Below, in pieces: positions 8,278 to 17,341 of a DNA stretch of 64,000 bases. Made by a program: the position numbers and the translations under genes. Source of the stretch: Leuconostoc suionicum (GTDB lineage Bacteria; Bacillota; Bacilli; Lactobacillales; Lactobacillaceae). The DNA lies in the NCBI RefSeq assembly GCF_001891125.1, contig NZ_CP015247.1, positions 1,506,501 through 1,570,500 of the forward strand, read 5' to 3'. The notes under the pieces are model-generated. The model ran no database searches. It had not been told where the DNA came from and worked only from the letters and a program-made list of their open reading frames with translations. Numbering within the stretch: the first letter of the stretch is position 1; the number at the start of each line of letters is the position of its first letter.

Positions 8278-9752
8278 TACTTACGTCCGCGTTTCTTTTT
8301 CGCCTTTTGTAAGCGACGAGCTGCTTGTTTGACAGCAAAGTTTTGCATCTTTTGTCCAAAGTTTCCTTTAGGCATTCCACCATTCATGCCCCCCATCATT
8401 GAGGACATATCCATACCTGAACCACTCATCATTTTATCAATACCACCAAAGTTTCCATTAGTTGCTTGGTTCATCATTTTACGCATTTGATCAAATTGCT
8501 TAATCATACGGTTAACCTCAACAATTGGCCGACCGGCCCCAGCCGCCAAACGTCGACGACGAGAAGGATTGATTAAATCAGGGTTCTCACGTTCCTCTGG
8601 TGTCATTGAGCCAACTATTGCTTCTAAATGAGCGAATTGTTTAGCATCAAGATTAACATTAGCTAAAGCTGGATTATTTGCCATTCCCGGAATCATCTTT
8701 AACAAATCTTCCATTGGCCCCATGCTCTGTACTTGTTTTAATTGTGCAACAAAGTCATTAAAGTCGAATGTATTTTGACGCATTTTTTCGAGCTGTTTAG
8801 TTTGCTCTTCTTCGTCAAAATCGCGTTGCGCTTTTTCAATCAACGTTAAGACATCGCCCATGCCCAAAATGCGCGAAGCCATACGGTCAGGATAGAAAAC
8901 ATCTAAATCAGTAGGTTTTTCACCTTGACCAACAAATTTAATTGGTTTTCCAGTGACATCTCGAATAGACAATGCCGCACCGCCACGCGTATCGCCATCT
9001 AACTTTGTTAAAACAACACCCGTTAAATCAAGTGAAGCAGAGAAACCTTTGGCCGTTTCCGCTGCGTTCTGCCCAGTCATGGCATCAACTGTCAATAGTA
9101 TTTCATCAGGATCGGCAATTTCTGCAATATCTTTTAATTCTTGCATCAATTCTTCATCAATTTGAAGACGTCCAGCTGTATCGATGAACACATAATCATT
9201 TTTATTCTCAGCAGCCTTCTCTAGTCCAGCTCGAACAATATCACGTGGGTTGACATCTGTGCCCATTGAAAAAACTGGAATATCTAAGTCACGACCAAGT
9301 ATTTCTAATTGATCAATCGCAGCAGGACGATAAATATCTGCAGCGATTAATAATGGTCGGGCATTATTTTCATTTTTGAGTTTGTAGGCAAGTTTAGCGA
9401 CTGTTGTGGTTTTACCAGCACCTTGCAAACCAGCCATCATAATGATTGTTGGTATTTTTGGTGACTTATTTAACGGCACCGCTTCTTCACCCATTGTTGC
9501 AATCAATTCATCGTTAACAATCTTAACAATTTGTTGTGCTGGATTCAAACCCTCCATGATATCAGTGCCACTTGCTTTTTCGCGAACATTGGCCACAAAT
9601 TTTTTCACTGTGTCATAGTTAACATCGGCCTCTAATAAGGCCAACCGGATTTCCCGCATTGTTGCGCGCAAATCCTCCTCACTAACACGGCCACGTCCTG
9701 TCAAATTTTTAATTGCCTTTGATAGGCGTTCTGTTAGATTTTCAAATGCCAT
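8277..9752 (-). CDS. ffh: Signal recognition particle protein Ffh
   Basis: This 491-residue SRP54 GTPase has an N-terminal helical N domain, then the G domain with GLQGAGKTTTVAKLA (P-loop, about residues 107-121), DTAGRLQ, TKLDGDTRGG and the GQGEKP loop. A methionine-rich M domain ends in MMSGSGMDMSSMMGGM and a basic tail. It binds 4.5S RNA and signal sequences of nascent membrane proteins and docks on FtsY. It lies downstream of ylxM and ftsY, as in many Firmicutes. No Shine-Dalgarno lies directly before the ATG (AATAACCTATG). The nearest purine run, AAGGG, is 37 bases upstream beyond a small hairpin. Confidence 0.97.
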   Translation of the reverse strand: MAFENLTERLSKAIKNLTGRGRVSEEDLRATMREIRLALLEADVNYDTVKKFVANVREKASGTDIMEGLNPAQQIVKIVNDELIATMGEEAVPLNKSPKIPTIIMMAGLQGAGKTTTVAKLAYKLKNENNARPLLIAADIYRPAAIDQLEILGRDLDIPVFSMGTDVNPRDIVRAGLEKAAENKNDYVFIDTAGRLQIDEELMQELKDIAEIADPDEILLTVDAMTGQNAAETAKGFSASLDLTGVVLTKLDGDTRGGAALSIRDVTGKPIKFVGQGEKPTDLDVFYPDRMASRILGMGDVLTLIEKAQRDFDEEEQTKQLEKMRQNTFDFNDFVAQLKQVQSMGPMEDLLKMIPGMANNPALANVNLDAKQFAHLEAIVGSMTPEERENPDLINPSRRRRLAAGAGRPIVEVNRMIKQFDQMRKMMNQATNGNFGGIDKMMSGSGMDMSSMMGGMNGGMPKGNFGQKMQNFAVKQAARRLQKAKKKRGRK

Positions 9753-9765
9753 AGGTTATTAAACT

Positions 9766-9794
9766 GTACACACTATTTTGTGCACATTTCCCTT
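9766..9794 (-). promoter_or_regulatory. Hairpin between a distant Shine-Dalgarno and the ffh start
   Basis: On the minus strand AAGGG (9794-9790), just after the ylxM stop, is followed by GTGCAC-8-GTGTAC (9785-9766), a six-pair stem with one G-U. Then come 13 bases and the ffh ATG at 9752. Folding the 20-base hairpin would reduce the 37-base gap to about 17. This is inference from sequence only. Confidence 0.35.
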
Positions 9795-10139
9795 CTAGTT
9801 ATCAATTTCCGTCGTTAAAAGCTTCTGTACCAATAATTTTAACACATTATCATCTGGATAATGTGTCTCGATATATTGTTCAACATCCTTTTCTAATGCC
9901 TGTCGCTTTGCAAAATCGACTTGCAAATGAAGGATACTTTCATATTTTTCAAGTTGTTCAATAGCTCGATTGATATTATCTGACACTGCTTGGCGACTAA
10001 CGGTCTCCGCTTCAGCGATTTCAACAATAGAGTAATCATCTTCAAAGTAGTAACGTAAATAAGCTTGTTGCTTATCCGTCAACAATTTTTCATAGAAACC
10101 AAATAGTTCGTTGATGTGGGTCTTTTTTGCTAAATTCAT
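9795..10139 (-). CDS. ylxM: YlxM-family HTH protein (UPF0122)
   Basis: This 114-residue protein has a sigma-70 region-4-like helix-turn-helix: LLTDKQQAYLRYYFEDDYS, then VSRQAVSDNI. YlxM proteins are encoded next to ffh/ftsY in Firmicutes and are thought to support the SRP pathway. The ATG at 10139 overlaps the ftsY stop by four bases, so the two genes are translationally coupled. ffh follows after 42 bases. Cytosolic. The assignment is firm from the motif and from its position between ftsY and ffh. Confidence 0.9.
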   Translation of the reverse strand: MNLAKKTHINELFGFYEKLLTDKQQAYLRYYFEDDYSIVEIAEAETVSRQAVSDNINRAIEQLEKYESILHLQVDFAKRQALEKDVEQYIETHYPDDNVLKLLVQKLLTTEIDN

Positions 10140-11524
10140 GATTCAACCAATTCTTTGAATAGCCCATAAACAAATTCTTCAGGCTTAAATTCGCGTAAAT
10201 CACTGGATTTTTCACCAAAGCCAATCCATTTGACTGGTAAGTGCATTTCATTACGAATGGCAAAAACAATACCGCCCTTAGCTGTACCATCCATTTTTGT
10301 CAACACAATACCACTGACATCAGATGAGTTTTTGAACAATTTTGCCTGTTGCAATGCATTCTGACCGGTTGTTGCATCAAGAACTAACAAAACTTCGTGC
10401 GGTGCTTCAGGAATTTCACGCTGAATAATACGTTTCATTTTTTCTAGTTCTTGCATTAGATTAACATTATTTTGTAATCTACCTGCCGTGTCAACAAATA
10501 AAACATCATAATTTTCATCGCGAGCCTTTTCAACTGCTGCAAAGACAACAGAAGCAGGATCCGCTTTTTCTTTACCAGCAACAACGGGTACATGTGCACG
10601 TTCACCCCATTCTTGCAATTGTTTGGTAGCACCAGCACGAAATGTGTCCGCTGCGGCTAACAAAACAGACTTACCCGCTTTTTGATACTTACTTGCCAGT
10701 TTACCGATCGTTGTTGTTTTACCAACACCATTCACTCCCACAAATAGAATAACTGTTGTTTGTCCTTTGGGTGCAAAATTCATTGTGGCATCTTCATTTA
10801 TACCGTCAGCCTCATACAAATCAACCATTTTTTTAATGATGACATCGCGAACGTCTTCTTTACGCTTCGCATTTTTTAATTTCACTTCTTCTCGAAGTTC
10901 GTCACTAATCTTTATAGCCATATCAAAGCCAACATCCGCACCAACTAAAGTTTCCTCCAAGTCTTCAAAGAAATCTTCATCCACCGAACGGAAATTAGCC
11001 AAAAATCGGTTGAACCTATCTGCAAAGCCAGTACGTGACTTTTTCAATCCTGCATCGTAAATTTGTTGCTCAGTTGTTTCTGTTTCTGTTTCTGTTTCTG
11101 TTTCTGTTTCTGTTTCTGTTTCTGTTTCTGTTTCTGTTTCTGTTTCTGTTTCTGTTTCTGTTTCTGTTTCTGTTTCTGTTTCTGTTTCTGTTTCTGTTTC
11201 TGTTTCTGTTTCTGTTTCTGTTTCTGTTTCTGTTTCTGTTTCTGTTTCTGTTTCTGTTTCTGTTTCTGTTAATTGTGGGGTGCTGGTTTTTTGTTTGTCA
11301 AGCGCCTCTTGCCAAATTTTGGCTTCGTCTTCGTTAACTAAACCAACTTGTTCCATCATCGGTTGCGTCACGGTTGACGTACTTTCAGATACAGCAGTAC
11401 TTTGCTCAATCTCAGAAGCATCACTATTAGATTCAGATTCACTCAAAATTTCAGTGGATTCTGATACAGCCTCCTGCTCAACCGTTTCATTTTTCTTTTT
11501 ACGGAAAATATCAAATAATCCCAT
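10136..11524 (-). CDS. ftsY: SRP receptor GTPase FtsY with an expanded Thr-Glu linker
   Basis: This 462-residue protein has a conserved C-terminal NG domain with GVNGVGKTTTIGKLA, DTAGR and TKMDGTAKGG, which binds Ffh at the membrane. The start MGLFDIFRKKK is the usual basic membrane-contact end, followed by an acidic, serine-rich A domain. About 64 residues of the A domain (roughly residues 86-149) are an uninterrupted Thr-Glu dipeptide run encoded by the hexanucleotide repeat at 11077-11268. Copy-number changes would stay in frame and only change linker length. It lies downstream of smc, and its stop overlaps ylxM. The NG domain looks intact, so function should be retained. Confidence 0.96.
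   Translation of the reverse strand: MGLFDIFRKKKNETVEQEAVSESTEILSESESNSDASEIEQSTAVSESTSTVTQPMMEQVGLVNEDEAKIWQEALDKQKTSTPQLTETETETETETETETETETETETETETETETETETETETETETETETETETETETETETETETETTEQQIYDAGLKKSRTGFADRFNRFLANFRSVDEDFFEDLEETLVGADVGFDMAIKISDELREEVKLKNAKRKEDVRDVIIKKMVDLYEADGINEDATMNFAPKGQTTVILFVGVNGVGKTTTIGKLASKYQKAGKSVLLAAADTFRAGATKQLQEWGERAHVPVVAGKEKADPASVVFAAVEKARDENYDVLFVDTAGRLQNNVNLMQELEKMKRIIQREIPEAPHEVLLVLDATTGQNALQQAKLFKNSSDVSGIVLTKMDGTAKGGIVFAIRNEMHLPVKWIGFGEKSSDLREFKPEEFVYGLFKELVES
11077..11268 (-). repeat. Hexanucleotide microsatellite (32 perfect copies) within ftsY
   Basis: On the plus strand the unit TTTCTG repeats 32 times without interruption (192 bases), plus a partial unit TT. 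On the coding strand this is CAGAAA, read as alternating Thr and Glu. The unit length is a multiple of three, so slippage changes the protein length in steps of two residues without a frameshift. No other tract like it is present in the window. Confidence 0.98.
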
Positions 11525-11595
11525 TTATTTTCTCCTAATCCAAGTAACAATCGCTTCTGATTATTTAGCTGTCTCTTAAACAGCAAATTATACAA

Positions 11596-14500
11596 TTACG
11601 AAACCGCTTCTTCCATTCTGTCCAAGTCAACTGAGACCATTTTAGAAACGCCAGCTTCTTGCATCGTCACACCATATAGCAAATTAGCATTCACCATCGT
11701 TCCTTTACGGTGCGTAATAACGATAAATTGTGTATCACCAGCAAATTCACGTAAATATCTAGCAAAGCGCACCACATTTGCTTCATCCAATGCCGCTTCA
11801 GCTTCATCAAGTACGACAAAAGGAACAGGTCGAACGTGCAAAATAGCGAATAACAGCGTAATTGCAGTCAATGCTTTTTCACCACCAGACAATAAACTCA
11901 TTTGCTGGAACTTTTTACCAGGGGGTTGCGCTGTTATATCAATGCCCGTTGTTAATAAATGTGCGGGATCTGTTAAGCTAATTTCTGCACGACCACCACC
12001 AAACATTTTGGCATAAATATCTGAAAACTGTGCCGCGACCGCATCAAAAGTCTTTTTAAAACGAACTTGTACTTCCTTATCCATTTCATCAATTGTTTGT
12101 AGCAGTGTTTCTTTAGCTAAGTTCAAATCATCGCGTTGTTTTGTCAAAAATTCAAATCGTGTTTTTACAGACTCATACTCTTCAATAGCACCAATGTTAA
12201 CATTGCCAATTTCATCTAAACTACGTTTAACTAAGCGCAACTGTTCGGTAATATTTTGAAAATCCATGTCAGCAACTTTTTGGTACAAAGCTTCCACATC
12301 GCCAACATCGTACTGCGTCAGTAATTGCGTTTGCAGATTTTCTATCTGCGTCTGCAAACGAGCCAAGTGCGCTGCAGACTGACTTTGTGATCCAATAAGC
12401 GTTCTCAAAGTCTCCTGTTGCGTTGCAAATTGCTCTTCTAAATCAGTGATGCTGTTCGCCAAAGTCACGATTTGTGTGTTAATCTTGTCATACTTTTCTT
12501 GTGTGTCATCAAGTTGACGTGATATATCATCAATTATACTTTGGTTAGCTACATTACCTTGCGCTATAGCCAATTGTTCTTGCAGATTTTTTAAATTTTC
12601 TTCTACAATACTATACTCTCTCTGTAGTTCATCACGTTGATTCTGTAATAAACTCAACTGGCCATTAATGCTGTCAAGCTGAGCACCAACTGTTGCAAAC
12701 TGAGTTTGCAACGTGACCTTTTCTTCATTTGTTGATTGTGATTTTATTGAAGCTGTTTCTAGCTCATGAGCCAATTTCGCAGTTAGTTGTTCTTGGTCCA
12801 ATTTCTGTTGTTCAATATTTTCGATTTTAATACTAAACTCTGCTATGCGATTTTTTAGTTCTAATTGTTGTTCGCTTACTTCTTTCAATTCATATTGAGT
12901 AGCTTGCACAGCTCTTTTTTGTTGCTTTATAGCATCCTGTTGTCGCGATAACTCATAATCGATTTTTTTAGTATCATTTTGAGCCGCTCGCAACGATTCT
13001 TGTGCCAAAAGTAGTTTTTCTTGTAACTGTTCACCAGTCGAACGTTTCAACTGCAGTGTTTCTTCTAATGTTCTTGCTTGAACAGATAATTCATCTGCAC
13101 GTTCACTTAGTTCAGCAATATCAGATTGGCGACTCAACAAGGTTGCACCACGTTTTTGCGTTGCGCCACCCGTCATAGAGCCACCAGCATTAACAACTTG
13201 ACCATTTAGACTTACCACGCGAAAACGAAAATGTCCACGTTTGGCAATTTCAGTTGCTTGATCTAGATTTTCCGCCAGAACGGTTGTCCCTAATATGTTG
13301 GCTTTAATAGCAGACATTTCCTCAGGCATATCAATCAAATCCGCGGCAACTCCTATAAAGCCATCCATGTGTCGCACGGCTTCCAGACCGCTTAAGTGAC
13401 GTGATTTGATGGTATCCATTGGTAAAATTGTAACACGTCCCGCCCGGTTTTTTGTTAAATAAGAAATAACCTGCTTGGCCGTTGATGTATTATCTACCAC
13501 AACCTGTTGTAACACGCCACCTAATACGGTTTCAATTGCCAAAGCATAACGACTGGGAACAGCCATTAATTCAGCAATGACCCCTTTAATGCCACTAAAT
13601 TTTTCTAAAGTTTGTGGCTTCATCAGTGCGCGAACACCCTGATAAAAGCCGGCATACTCGTCTAATGAATTGAGCGCATCGCGATGACTACGCACCTTGT
13701 TCAATTCATCTAACACCTTGTACCAATTTTGCTCTGTGGATTTATATTTTTTTGCTGCATCACCAATGTCTTGCTTTAAATCTGCTACATTTTTTTCAAG
13801 TTCTGTAATGTTCACATCATCATGATCAATGTTTGGTACCTTTTTGTCAAACGTTCTTTGAATAGCTGTTAACTCTTTGTTTTCATTATCAAGACGTGCT
13901 GACAACACTTTTTGACGACTTTCTAGCTGCTGTAATAGCTTTTCGTCATTCTTTTGTGTGTTGTGCAGTGTCGCTATATCCTGCATTGTTTGAATATAAT
14001 GATGGCGATTTACTTCAATTTTACTTTGTATTTCACGTTGTAACTCGACTTGTACACTTGTATCAAATTGACCAAGGCTAATTTTTAATTGCTGGTGTTG
14101 TTTTTGTAAATCGTCCTTTTGTTTCTCTACTTGGCTAATTTGTTCATCTAATTTTCGAACACGATTTTGTAAATCAAACTCCTGTTTTTTAGCACTTTCA
14201 ACATCTCTGTTTAGTGTTGAAATTTGCTGTGCCCCTAAATTTTTAGCGCCAATCAAACGTTCACGTTCTTGAGTACACTCTAGAATTGTAGCCTGTAAAC
14301 TATCCCGTGACAATTGTGCACTAACACGTTCTTGACGTTTATCTAATAATTTTTTATTGATAACATCTAGTACTAGCTTTGTCTGGTTAACACGTTTGTC
14401 ATGTGTTTCTACTTGTTTAGTCGTTGATGATATTTGACCATTGAGATCATGAATTGACCATGCTAATCGCGCCTTATCTAACGTATCAAAACGTTCTTTT

Positions 14501-15153
14501 TGAGCTAAATAATCTGTTGCTTCTGCCGCCTGCTCCGCTAATGGATCAATTCGGCTTTCAATCTCATGAATAATATCCGCCACACGTGATAAGTTATCAC
14601 TTGTCTGGGTTAATTCTTTTTGCGCCTTTTCTTTATTTTGCTTGTACTTATACACGCCGGCAACTTCTTCAATAATGCCACGTCTATCTTCGGACTTCGC
14701 ATTGAAAATACTTTCAACTCGCCCTTGAGATATTATTGAAAAACTTTCACGTCCCAAGCCAGTATCCATAAACAATTCATGAATATCTCTCAACCGGCTC
14801 TCAACACCATTAATTAAATAGGAACTTTCACCTGATCGATACAACTTTCGCGTAATTCGAATTTCATTAAAATCAGATTGTATATAATGATCAGAATTAT
14901 CAAAAGTGATTGACACTTCAGCGCGATTCAATCCACCACGTTTATCGGTACCACCAAAAATAACGTCGGACATTTTTGTCCCACGCAAATCTTTGGCAGA
15001 TTGTTCGCCCATTACCCATTGAATCGCTTCAATGATGTTTGATTTTCCTGAACCGTTAGGTCCAATAATACCGGTCATACCAGGCATTAGTTCAATCATT
15101 GTCTTATCAGCAAATGATTTAAATCCGCTAATTTCAAGTGATTTTAGTTTCAT
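11596..15153 (-). CDS. smc: Chromosome partition protein Smc
   Basis: This 1185-residue protein is the usual length for bacterial SMC. The Walker A motif GPNGSGKSN is near residue 32. Two long coiled-coil stretches (about 165-500 and 670-1010) flank a hinge with GRVTILPMDTI and NAGGSMTGGATQKRG. The C-terminal head has the signature LSGGEKAL and Walker B FVVLDEAEAALDEANV. It forms the condensin ring with ScpA/ScpB, compacting and helping to segregate the chromosome. The ATG overlaps the rnc stop by four bases. ftsY follows after 71 bases. Confidence 0.98.
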   Translation of the reverse strand: MKLKSLEISGFKSFADKTMIELMPGMTGIIGPNGSGKSNIIEAIQWVMGEQSAKDLRGTKMSDVIFGGTDKRGGLNRAEVSITFDNSDHYIQSDFNEIRITRKLYRSGESSYLINGVESRLRDIHELFMDTGLGRESFSIISQGRVESIFNAKSEDRRGIIEEVAGVYKYKQNKEKAQKELTQTSDNLSRVADIIHEIESRIDPLAEQAAEATDYLAQKERFDTLDKARLAWSIHDLNGQISSTTKQVETHDKRVNQTKLVLDVINKKLLDKRQERVSAQLSRDSLQATILECTQERERLIGAKNLGAQQISTLNRDVESAKKQEFDLQNRVRKLDEQISQVEKQKDDLQKQHQQLKISLGQFDTSVQVELQREIQSKIEVNRHHYIQTMQDIATLHNTQKNDEKLLQQLESRQKVLSARLDNENKELTAIQRTFDKKVPNIDHDDVNITELEKNVADLKQDIGDAAKKYKSTEQNWYKVLDELNKVRSHRDALNSLDEYAGFYQGVRALMKPQTLEKFSGIKGVIAELMAVPSRYALAIETVLGGVLQQVVVDNTSTAKQVISYLTKNRAGRVTILPMDTIKSRHLSGLEAVRHMDGFIGVAADLIDMPEEMSAIKANILGTTVLAENLDQATEIAKRGHFRFRVVSLNGQVVNAGGSMTGGATQKRGATLLSRQSDIAELSERADELSVQARTLEETLQLKRSTGEQLQEKLLLAQESLRAAQNDTKKIDYELSRQQDAIKQQKRAVQATQYELKEVSEQQLELKNRIAEFSIKIENIEQQKLDQEQLTAKLAHELETASIKSQSTNEEKVTLQTQFATVGAQLDSINGQLSLLQNQRDELQREYSIVEENLKNLQEQLAIAQGNVANQSIIDDISRQLDDTQEKYDKINTQIVTLANSITDLEEQFATQQETLRTLIGSQSQSAAHLARLQTQIENLQTQLLTQYDVGDVEALYQKVADMDFQNITEQLRLVKRSLDEIGNVNIGAIEEYESVKTRFEFLTKQRDDLNLAKETLLQTIDEMDKEVQVRFKKTFDAVAAQFSDIYAKMFGGGRAEISLTDPAHLLTTGIDITAQPPGKKFQQMSLLSGGEKALTAITLLFAILHVRPVPFVVLDEAEAALDEANVVRFARYLREFAGDTQFIVITHRKGTMVNANLLYGVTMQEAGVSKMVSVDLDRMEEAVS

Positions 15154-15860
15154 AAGTTGACATTATCTTCCAGTATTTTTAGTGCTGCTCTGGCAGCTGC
15201 TTTTTCAGCATCTTTGATGGATTTACCAGTACCGCGCGCTAATTCTTTGTCATTAGCGGAGACACTCGCTTCAAATAATTGGGTATTATCTGATAATTGT
15301 TCCTCTTTTTCAGTCTGATAATCAATATCCACAGACCCCTTGGTCTGTAATCGCTCTTGTAGTCGGCTTTTAAAATCAATAAAACGATCAAAAAAGTCTG
15401 TATCAATTGCTGCAAATAATGTTTGATTTAAGAATTGTCTAACGACACCTGCCCCTTGATCTAGATACAATGCACCAATAAAAGCTTCCCAAATATCTTC
15501 AAGCAATGAGTCGCGATCCCGCGCCCCGCTCATCTCTTCACCTTTTCCTAAACGAATACCTTCGTTTAAATGAACCATGCGTGAGAAATGCGCAAATGAT
15601 CTTGTCTGAACCATTGCAATACGCATTTCGGTCAATTGACCTTCGTGCCAGTCAGGATAGCGCTTGAACAAATACTCAGCAACAATCATTTGCATGACAG
15701 AGTCACCTAGAAACTCCAGGCGCTGGTAGTCACGACCTTTTTCGTCCGGATGTTCATTCAAATAGTTACGTTGCGTTAAAGCTTCTGTTAATAGGCTTTC
15801 GTCATTAAATGAGATATTAAATTTTTTTAAAATGTATGATTTAAAACTGTCTTGTGACAC
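15150..15860 (-). CDS. rnc: Ribonuclease III
   Basis: This 236-residue enzyme has the RNase III signature RLEFLGDSVMQMIVAEYLF at about residues 46-64 and the second acidic site DLLEDIWEAFIGALYLD, then a C-terminal double-strand RNA-binding domain ending GTGKSIKDAEKAAARAAL. It processes rRNA precursors and other duplex RNA. The start is a GTG at 15860 with AAAAGGAAAA before it; no better ATG is present. A TATAAT (15899-15894) lies about 34 bases upstream with only a weak -35, so this may be the first gene of the rnc-smc-ftsY-ylxM-ffh unit. Confidence 0.96.
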   Translation of the reverse strand: MSQDSFKSYILKKFNISFNDESLLTEALTQRNYLNEHPDEKGRDYQRLEFLGDSVMQMIVAEYLFKRYPDWHEGQLTEMRIAMVQTRSFAHFSRMVHLNEGIRLGKGEEMSGARDRDSLLEDIWEAFIGALYLDQGAGVVRQFLNQTLFAAIDTDFFDRFIDFKSRLQERLQTKGSVDIDYQTEKEEQLSDNTQLFEASVSANDKELARGTGKSIKDAEKAAARAALKILEDNVNL

Positions 15861-15901
15861 GTTATTTTCCTTTTAAAGCGTAGTCTATAGTATATTATAT
15901 C

Positions 15902-15939
15902 AAAAAAGCGGCCATACTTTTCGAAAAGTTATAGCCACT
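15902..15939 (-). terminator. Terminator after glmM
   Basis: On the minus strand AGTGGC...GCCGCT encloses an inner AACTTTTCGAAAAGT stem, followed by six T. It closes the murB-antiporter-cdaA-cdaR-glmM unit, 32 bases after the glmM stop. Confidence 0.8.
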
Positions 15940-15970
15940 CATCTAAAGATCACAGTAGTAATCGTATGAT

Positions 15971-17338
15971 TTATAGTCCAGATTTTTCACGTACAACATT
16001 TGCGATGGATTCAGTATACTTTTCCACTAACTCTTGTGTTGGTGCCTCCACCATGACACGTAGTAGAGGTTCTGTTCCTGAAGGGCGAACTAACACTCGA
16101 CCGTCCCCTGCCATCTGCGCTTCAACCTCCGCAATTTTGGCAATAACATCAGGATCATGCTGAATTTCTTCCTTATCAGCGACAGTTATATTCACTAATT
16201 TTTGTGGATAAATATGAACAGGAGCTGCCAGTTCAGATAGCTTCTTTCCAGTTTCTTTCATTACATATAACAATTGTAGAGCCGTTAATAGACCATCTCC
16301 AGTTGTGGCCCAATCACGAAAAATAATGTGACCAGACTGTTCACCACCAAGATTATGGTCTGATTTAATCATTTCTTCCATAACATAGCGGTCACCAACT
16401 GCTGTTTTGATGCTAGTCATATTATTTTCTGCCAATGCCTTATAGAAACCAATATTACTCATCACTGTTGAGACAACTGCATTATGCTTTAAACGCCCTT
16501 GTTCATTTAAAAATTTTCCAGTGATAAACATGATTTTATCACCATCAACAATCTCACCATTTTCATCAACAGCAATTAATCGGTCCCCATCACCATCAAA
16601 TGCTAGACCCGCCTGTACTTCATTTTCTTTTACAAGTTCAGAAAGCGCCGCTGGGTTGGTAGATCCAACGCCATCATTAATATTTAGCCCGTTTGGTTCT
16701 GTTCCTAATGTTACAAAATCTGTTCCCAAATCCGCAAATAATCGTGCTAATAAACCGCTGGTAGCGCCATTAGCGCCATCAAGAGCAATCCTCATACCGT
16801 TAAGATCTGTTGGAATTGTTTTTTGAAGAAATTCTAAGTACTTTTGAACGCCTTCTGGATAATTGTTAACGACACCTAATCCATCAGCACTTGGACGAGG
16901 TAGTGTATCTTCTGACTCATCTAATAATTGTTCAATTTCATATTCTAATTGGTCAGATAATTTGAAACCATCGTTTCCGAAGAATTTTATGCCATTGTCA
17001 ACTGCCGGATTATGTGAAGCTGTAATCTGCACACCAGCGTCTGCCTCTAGATTTTGAACCAGAAAAGCTACAGCTGGCGTAGTAATAACGCCTAATCGCA
17101 GCACATCAATACCAACTGATAAAAATCCTGCAATAATCGCTTGTTGCAACATTTCGCCTGAAATTCGAGTATCACGGCCTACAATAACAACTGGTTTCTT
17201 GTTTTCATCGTTGGCATGCCTGGTTAATATTGCACCGCCTGTACGACCAAGACGAAAAGCAAGCTCAGGTGTAAGTGTTTTATTTGCAACACCCCTTACA
17301 CCATCGGTTCCGAAATATTTAAGATTAAATTCTGACAT
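15971..17338 (-). CDS. glmM: Phosphoglucosamine mutase
   Basis: This 455-residue alpha-phosphohexomutase has the phosphoserine loop [12 protein letters not shown] (about residues 99-110), the metal loop DGDGDR and the C-terminal phosphate-binding [15 protein letters not shown]. It converts glucosamine-6-phosphate to glucosamine-1-phosphate for UDP-GlcNAc and peptidoglycan; GlmU, the next enzyme of the pathway, is encoded at 60909-62282. It lies 3 bases after cdaR in the conserved cdaA-cdaR-glmM order. GlmM is reported to bind and restrain CdaA in several Firmicutes. Confidence 0.97.
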   Translation of the reverse strand: MSEFNLKYFGTDGVRGVANKTLTPELAFRLGRTGGAILTRHANDENKKPVVIVGRDTRISGEMLQQAIIAGFLSVGIDVLRLGVITTPAVAFLVQNLEADAGVQITASHNPAVDNGIKFFGNDGFKLSDQLEYEIEQLLDESEDTLPRPSADGLGVVNNYPEGVQKYLEFLQKTIPTDLNGMRIALDGANGATSGLLARLFADLGTDFVTLGTEPNGLNINDGVGSTNPAALSELVKENEVQAGLAFDGDGDRLIAVDENGEIVDGDKIMFITGKFLNEQGRLKHNAVVSTVMSNIGFYKALAENNMTSIKTAVGDRYVMEEMIKSDHNLGGEQSGHIIFRDWATTGDGLLTALQLLYVMKETGKKLSELAAPVHIYPQKLVNITVADKEEIQHDPDVIAKIAEVEAQMAGDGRVLVRPSGTEPLLRVMVEAPTQELVEKYTESIANVVREKSGL

Positions 17339-17341
17339 ATT

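Noticed and set aside
11035-11337. Plus-strand frames rich in Leu-Phe or Cys-Phe across the ftsY repeat
   Set aside because: They are the reverse reading of the hexanucleotide tract; the minus frame is FtsY with intact flanking domains.
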